Assembly (NCBI GenBank): GCA_013399305.1
Contig: VXAI01000013.1
Location: 5,270,846-5,334,845 of the forward strand
DNA length: 64,000 nt
Reading direction: 5' to 3'
From: Rostratula benghalensis
Taxonomy: Eukaryota > Chordata > Aves > Charadriiformes > Rostratulidae
Shown: positions 61,698-64,000 of the stretch, piece after piece
How the letters are laid out: the number at the start of each line of letters is the position of its first letter
Position numbering within the stretch: the stretch's first letter is position 1
Position numbers and translations under genes: made by a program
Notes under the pieces: generated by a model
Databases searched by the model: none
Told to the model about the DNA's origin: nothing
Seen by the model: only the letters and a program-made list of their open reading frames with translations

Positions 61698-64000
61698 GTA
61701 AGTAATCTTTTTGATACACCAATGTGAACTGTTAATTACATACCTTCTTTTCTTCTCAATTTTAATATATTTTTTTTCTTTAACACTTCCAAAATATTCC
61801 AAGCTGAAATTGTTGTAAACTTTTGTATTGGATACAGAAGAGAGAAACTCCAGCAATTTCACATATGTATGTGTGCGATATCTGAAATGTGCTAATCTCA
61901 TTACAGAATAAAATAAAGTGCCTCCTGAAAGGATTTATGCCAGTTTCTAGACTTGATCCAATGAGGGAGGCTGGCTTTGTTTCTCTTTCTATTTCACCAT
62001 AACATGCAGTGCTCATTGAGCACCATTTAACAGGATGCATCTGAAACTGTAAAACAAACATTGTAAAACAATCTTTCAAATTTGGGATTTAAGGTTCAAA
62101 TGGATTACTTTAATCCAGAGATCCACAATTTTTTTTTTTTTTTTATGTGAGGTTGCCTGTTTGCTGTTGTCTGAAGATTTTGTTCACTGGCAGGAAAGTA
62201 GAATATTCTCATAATAAGTGTGGTTACAGGATCTGCACAGGGATGTTACTTTGTGGGTGTCCTCTAATGTTTTCCTTAGAAGGGAATGTAGGCACGTGTC
62301 ATGTCACATTAGGCTGAATCATGTTATAATTTGGGTGAGGTAACCTGAAGAGAGAAAAAGCTTGTGTTACCGCCTAACAAAACCTTTAAGGGGAGATAGA
62401 GCATTTCTTACTATTCAGACCTCACCTATTTCTACACAGCCTTAATTTATCAACCAATTGCATTAATTGGCATAAAACCAGGCAGTTGGGCAAACAGGAA
62501 AAAGAACTCAAGCCCCAAGAACTGTGGCTCTGTTGATTACATTGCAATCATGACCATGATGTCCAAGCAGCTCCTAGCAGTGCACGAATTGTAGTTTACG
62601 TCTTTTATGCGGGTGTTCCCCAACGCCTCTGCATACAGAATTGATCATTGGTTTGGGTTTACATACACTGATAGGCATGTGCACAACTTCCTTACGTTTA
62701 TGTTACAGGAAACAATTGTAAGGAAATATTCTCTGCCCATAGAAATCTGTTTTCTTATCAGAAACCCGATAGTATTTATCTTGCTCAGGACATTGTCCCT
62801 CAGTCTCAAGCCAGCCTCGGGGAAGTTCTATCACCTGCACAGATGAGCTTTGTCCTTAGGAAAGGCCGCAATGTCAGAGCTATAAATAAACTTGAGGCCA
62901 TCCATGGGTCTTATTAGGTATGATTCACACTACGCCCAGCATCTTAAACCAGACAGGACCCAGCATTTTTTCTAACATGCTGAAGATCGGAAGAGCTACA
63001 TGACTCTGTGTTAATTCTGGTATGAACATATTTTGTTAGAAAATAAATACCCAGAAAGCAACAAGGCATGATTTCAGGGTGACAAAGCACAGGCTCTTCA
63101 GATTTTCACCCCTTTCCTTGATAGTCTGTGCTAGTTGACATCTTTGTTGCCAAACTAAACAAGACAAACTCGCACCTTGTTTTTTGTCTGAGCATGTCTT
63201 CCAGCCATCTGGTTCTGTCTTTCCTGCGGGATTAAAAATTTTTCAGTGAAAGATGCTTTAAAGATATACTTATCTGATTATATGATTCAAAAAAAAAAAG
63301 ATACAAAGATATAAAATGTGTAAAAGATAAAAGATATCATTATCTGATCACATCCTATTATAAGCTTTGTTTTGACAAGCCATATGGAAGCTTTGCTTCA
63401 AAAGACAAATTCTCAACACTCTGTTCACTCATGGTCATGTTTTCAGCCCCTAGTTTGCATCCTCACAAGTTATTGAATATCCCTTTTAAAATACAGACAC
63501 TGATTTTTTTTTCTATTTTAATTGCAGCAGAAATATTGGTATTTAATAAGGATATCTCCCTGTTTTTTTAAGGGCTACTTTTTAAATGTTAGCCAACTTT
63601 TTAATACAACTTTTAATATTTATGCTGTATCAGTATTGAGTAGAGCTCATTTTTAACCAGAATTATCAGATACCTTTCAGCCATACATTACTTTTACCTG
63701 TTAATTTTCCTTAAGAAACATTTGTGAATCTATTAAAGACTAAACCTTTTCTGTCCTGCTCTGAGCCTGTGTTACCTCCCTCTGGAGGGAGGCAGCAGGA
63801 CGTCTTAATAAGTGCTGTATGCCACTAGAGAGAGCAACACAGGGTAAAACCGCCTGTTTCCTCCCCATCTGTTGACAGCACAGGGTCACACCTCATTTCT
63901 GTTACAGCAGTTTCCTTCCATGTCCTGGCCTGATTCCAGGCTGTAGGGTATTAGCTCCAATTAGAGGAGTTTAAAGTTGGCCTTTGGCCAGGACTTTATG
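61698..64000 (+). other. SLC13A1 intron 10 (to window edge)
   Basis: Starts at the exon 10 donor. No sequence resembling the next SLC13A1 exon was found, so the intron runs past the right edge. It contains a T run (about 62129-62144) and an imperfect hairpin at 63753-63801. Confidence 0.75.

Noticed and set aside
1..64000. CRISPR arrays, operons, tRNA or rRNA genes, or a novel multi-gene system
   Set aside because: No regular spacer-repeat array, no tRNA-like cloverleaf and no rRNA segment was noticed. The window is ordinary vertebrate DNA with two partial genes and mobile elements.

Overview
The window looks like an avian nuclear genome. It is AT-rich, intron-rich and gene-poor. It carries many CR1 LINE copies ending in the CR1 3' octamer (ATTCTRTG), plus several copies of a bird-type LTR family. 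Exons have canonical AG/GT borders. No bacterial or viral gene layout is present. I cannot name the species. There is one 30-base run of N (13872-13901).

Layout, left to right. (1) About 1-15800 holds the 3' part of a plus-strand gene for a V-type proton ATPase accessory subunit S1 (Ac45/ATP6AP1) family protein. I recover four consecutive coding exons: 5374-5615, 6225-6278, 12676-12913 and 15025-15234 (stop). They join in frame into 247 residues containing the C-terminal part of the lumenal domain, the transmembrane helix and the cytoplasmic tail. The N-terminal exons are not recognised here and probably lie to the left. (2) About 15800-46690 is 31 kb of intergenic DNA with no gene I can support. 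It holds LTRs and CR1s of different ages, an AT-rich stretch that may be a conserved non-coding element, and simple repeats. (3) 46751 to beyond the right edge is the 5' two thirds of SLC13A1, the Na+/sulfate cotransporter NaS1, on the plus strand. Ten coding exons join in frame (1163 nt, 387 codons plus 2 nt) and end at a donor at 61698. The remaining exons, roughly the last 200 residues, are not in the window. A TATA-like box with GATA and HNF1-like sites lies just upstream of exon 1.

The two genes are co-oriented but have unrelated jobs. Ac45-type proteins help assemble and traffic the proton pump. NaS1 takes up sulfate across the apical membrane of kidney and intestinal epithelium. Nothing suggests an operon-like or clustered system. 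The most unusual points are the nature of the Ac45 paralogue, whose tail is ATP6AP1-like rather than like mammalian ATP6AP1L, its 54-nt exon, and the set of related LTRs that retain promoter-like and polyadenylation-like signals.
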